In this document: positions 62,052 through 64,000 of the stretch, in pieces
Position numbering within the stretch: position 1 is the first letter of the stretch
How the letters are laid out: each line of letters starts with the position of its first letter
Assembly: GCF_001593385.1 (NCBI RefSeq)
Contig: NZ_LUVZ01000046.1
Span: 1-64,000 of the forward strand
Length of the DNA: 64,000 nt
Source of the DNA: Chryseobacterium cucumeris
GTDB taxonomy: Bacteria > Bacteroidota > Bacteroidia > Flavobacteriales > Weeksellaceae
Direction of reading: 5' to 3'
Notes under the pieces: generated by a model
Told to the model about the DNA's origin: nothing
The model's database searches: none
What the model saw: the letters and a program-made list of their open reading frames with translations, nothing else
Position numbers and translations under genes: made by a program

Positions 62052-63419
62052 ATGAAACTGGAAGATGAACTAAAATCTTTTGAAGCGAAAGTAAGAGATA
62101 TTTACTGCAACGTTAGATATGACAGCAGTGGCCTCAATCAAGATCAAAAACTGAAAGAAGAAGAAAAAAAGGAAATTCTCCATGAGATAATAAAGAATTT
62201 TAAAATAGGGCAGAAAAAAATTCTGACCGAATTAAGGCTGTTTCAATCTCTTTCAAAAGTCAATCAGACCGAGTTAAAAACGGCCAGGAAGGAAGGAGAC
62301 AAAAAGAAAGTCAAAGTTTCGATGGAGAAATCTAAAATATTTGAATATCAGAAAAGTATCTGCAGGAACCTTGCTGATACGATAGCCTGGCAACTCCTTA
62401 ATGGAGAACATTATTTGTATCGTAGATTATATACAGGAGAAGAAGGAACTAAAGATTTGTCAGATCAATCATTTAATTACGTCATTGACTTCACCGATCG
62501 GATCAATGCTGACCCTGATTCTTTTTGTCTAATAAGTGATATTACGAGCAATATACAATTAGGAGATTGTCTTATAAAAGATAAAGAGGGAATAAAGATT
62601 TCAGAGATTAAATCAGGCGAAATAAATTTTAGAGTTCTTGATGTTATTGAGGACCGGAATCTTACGGATGATGCTTTCGATGAAAAGGATTTTTCACCAG
62701 AATTTGATGAAAAATTTATTAAGCAAATGAAAAGAGTGGTCGCACAGAAAGGTAAAAACGAAAGGGCAGCTAAAATTGTAAAGGAACATAAGGGTCCTGA
62801 TCCAAAATATAAAGACGCAGAGGTTCATATCGTCGAAAATGATTTTCCTCTGGGAACCTATCATGCAGATTTGGTTGGTCTATTAGGTGAACTTAAAACA
62901 CAGGACTATGCATATACCTGTATCGGTGAAATTATACACATTGGTATTTATAAAAATGAATGGAGAACCTTCGGGCAATTTTCTATGAAGCAACTGTGTG
63001 CTCCCTATCCTTTTGTAGATCTAATGTCCAGTAGAACTCTGATCTGTGAACCGATTTTCTTAAAACCTTTTCCGGAAGAAATTATAATGGACATGGTCAT
63101 GGGAAGGATTAAAGTTTTTATTGGGGTTAACTACGATAATTTCATTGAATTTTCCAATGGTTTAGGCGTTAAAGCAAGCTGGTCTTCCGCTAAAGAACTC
63201 CAAAAATATTTAGAGAATTTCAAGCATGATAGGCGTACGATATTTTCATTTGAGAATAAGGGAATCAAGCTAGAAATTGATGGTCATGAAATTTTTGTAG
63301 GGGGTGGTTTTTTTAGCAAAATGATATTTGATCATTTTTTACCCCAAACAATGATACTTAAATATAGTGGTTTAATCGATGGCATTGTCAATTCAGGCAA
63401 GGAAAACAAGAACCCCTGA
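62052..63419 (+). CDS. Possible PD-(D/E)XK-type protein, 455 residues
   Basis: Charged helical N-terminus (about 1-110, LKSFEAKVRDIYCN, KKEILHEIIKNFKIGQ), then a region reading IQLGDCLIKDKEGIKI followed by SEIKSGEINF: Asp, then E-x-K after about 14 residues, resembling a PD-(D/E)XK nuclease core. The C-terminal half has mixed strands (VFIGVNYDNFIEFSNG). No signal peptide. It precedes, on the same strand, a gene whose start also looks nuclease-like. I infer an anti-phage or restriction context; no named family. Confidence 0.55.
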   Translation: MKLEDELKSFEAKVRDIYCNVRYDSSGLNQDQKLKEEEKKEILHEIIKNFKIGQKKILTELRLFQSLSKVNQTELKTARKEGDKKKVKVSMEKSKIFEYQKSICRNLADTIAWQLLNGEHYLYRRLYTGEEGTKDLSDQSFNYVIDFTDRINADPDSFCLISDITSNIQLGDCLIKDKEGIKISEIKSGEINFRVLDVIEDRNLTDDAFDEKDFSPEFDEKFIKQMKRVVAQKGKNERAAKIVKEHKGPDPKYKDAEVHIVENDFPLGTYHADLVGLLGELKTQDYAYTCIGEIIHIGIYKNEWRTFGQFSMKQLCAPYPFVDLMSSRTLICEPIFLKPFPEEIIMDMVMGRIKVFIGVNYDNFIEFSNGLGVKASWSSAKELQKYLENFKHDRRTIFSFENKGIKLEIDGHEIFVGGGFFSKMIFDHFLPQTMILKYSGLIDGIVNSGKENKNP

Positions 63420-63588
63420 GGAACAATTTTAATGATGCTGATTCTTAAAAGTATAGGTATAATTTAGAAAATAAAATAATGTTTATTGGGTCCGTATTTA
63501 ATAAATATAGAAAAGCAAGCTCTGAATAAAATGATGACTTATACATTTTATGAACTGTTTCATACGATAACTTTAATGGGTTAAAAAA

Positions 63589-64000
63589 TGAATTGGAATG
63601 TTTTTAATTTGAAATATGATCGCCGGGAAACCTGGGCTTTTGAGCAACTTTCATATTTACTTTTTTGTGCAGAATTTAATAATAGAATTGGCTTATTTCG
63701 TTATAAGAATCAAGCAGGCATAGAAACAGAGTATTTCACCAAGGATGCAAAAAACTATGGATTCCAGGCGAAGTACTATACTACATCTCTTTCACTGAAT
63801 AAAGAGGATATTATGGGGTCTCTAAAAAAAGCAAAAAGAAAGAATCCTGAATTAAATAGTGTTTACCTCTATGTAAATCAAGAGTTGTCCGAAAGTAGCA
63901 AGCCGGATCAAAAGAAGCCACAATATCAATTAGAGATTGAAAAAGCTGCCATGGAGCTTGAACTGGAAATTGAATGGAGAGTGCCAAGTAATTTAGAACT
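63589..64000 (+). CDS. Defence-type nuclease-like protein, N-terminus (partial)
   Basis: The first 137 codons, cut by the window edge. Starts MNWNVFNLKYDRRETWAFEQ, then LLFCAEFNNRIGLFRYKNQAG, then GFQAKYYTTSLS. G-I-E...G-F-Q-A-K is the Q-x-K variant of the PD-(D/E)XK core seen in Mrr/Cap4-like N-terminal domains of large NTPase defence proteins such as Avs-type STAND ATPases. IEWRVPSNLE continues past the core. What follows (a STAND or other ATPase) cannot be seen. Preceded by a 169-nt gap. Confidence 0.6.

Noticed and set aside
30000-64000. CRISPR array next to dCas12f
   Set aside because: I found no set of regularly spaced repeats. The guide appears to be single and built into the 3' region.

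Overview
The window looks like a chromosome segment from a Flavobacteriia bacterium, most likely Chryseobacterium or a close relative. This rests on low GC, promoters of the TAnnTTTG type, weak Shine-Dalgarno sites, a type IX sorting domain, DUF6443/RHS proteins, SusC-like TonB receptors and family-level protein similarity. I had no database access, so species level is not claimed.

Layout. 1-30 kb is ordinary core genome, mostly on the minus strand: an edge fragment of an IS3-type transposase gene, trigger factor, a lipoprotein/TonB-receptor/small His-rich protein cluster, an ABC-F ATPase, a Tle1-like hydrolase, a two-component pair, aquaporin Z, a LuxE-like protein, queD-lpxH, a beta-lactamase-fold hydrolase, a thioesterase, an OmpH-like chaperone, the glyoxylate shunt aceB-aceA with its divergent short-chain fatty acyl regulator, comF, an alpha/beta hydrolase, upp, der and tRNA-Gln.

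30.3 to about 42.7 kb looks like an integrative mobilizable element next to tRNA-Gln. It carries a large serine recombinase whose frame runs antisense through the tRNA, a 53-residue helper ORF, an IS1595-family transposase, a Cas2/SinR-like small protein translationally coupled to a membrane protein, an XRE regulator and a MobV-type relaxase. Its centrepiece (37.8-39.8 kb) is an ECF sigma factor gene followed after 1 nt by a short Cas12f/TnpB-like protein that has lost its RuvC catalytic residues. A structured, probably guide-RNA-encoding 3' region follows. I read this as an RNA-guided transcription system, in which nuclease-dead Cas12f and guide RNA bring a sigma factor and RNA polymerase to a target. 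A second, independent nested-helix RNA candidate lies at 40.37-40.53 kb.

42.7-51.3 kb encodes secreted proteins: two DUF6443/SpvB-like RHS proteins, the second ending in a zincin-like (HEGGH) putative toxin followed by a small lipoprotein that may be its immunity protein, and a T9SS-sorted repeat protein. 52.3-58.8 kb is a Gabija-like defence operon (OLD-family nuclease GajA, UvrD-like GajB) with two uncommon extra genes: a HEPN-motif/zinc-ribbon protein and an HExxH peptidase. 59.7-60.7 kb holds an AbiEii-type nucleotidyltransferase with a DUF6922-like partner. These cassettes are flanked by two families of imperfect direct repeats, one containing a hairpin with compensatory base changes. 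After a decayed Toprim primase the window ends in two further probable nuclease or defence genes, the last cut by the window edge.
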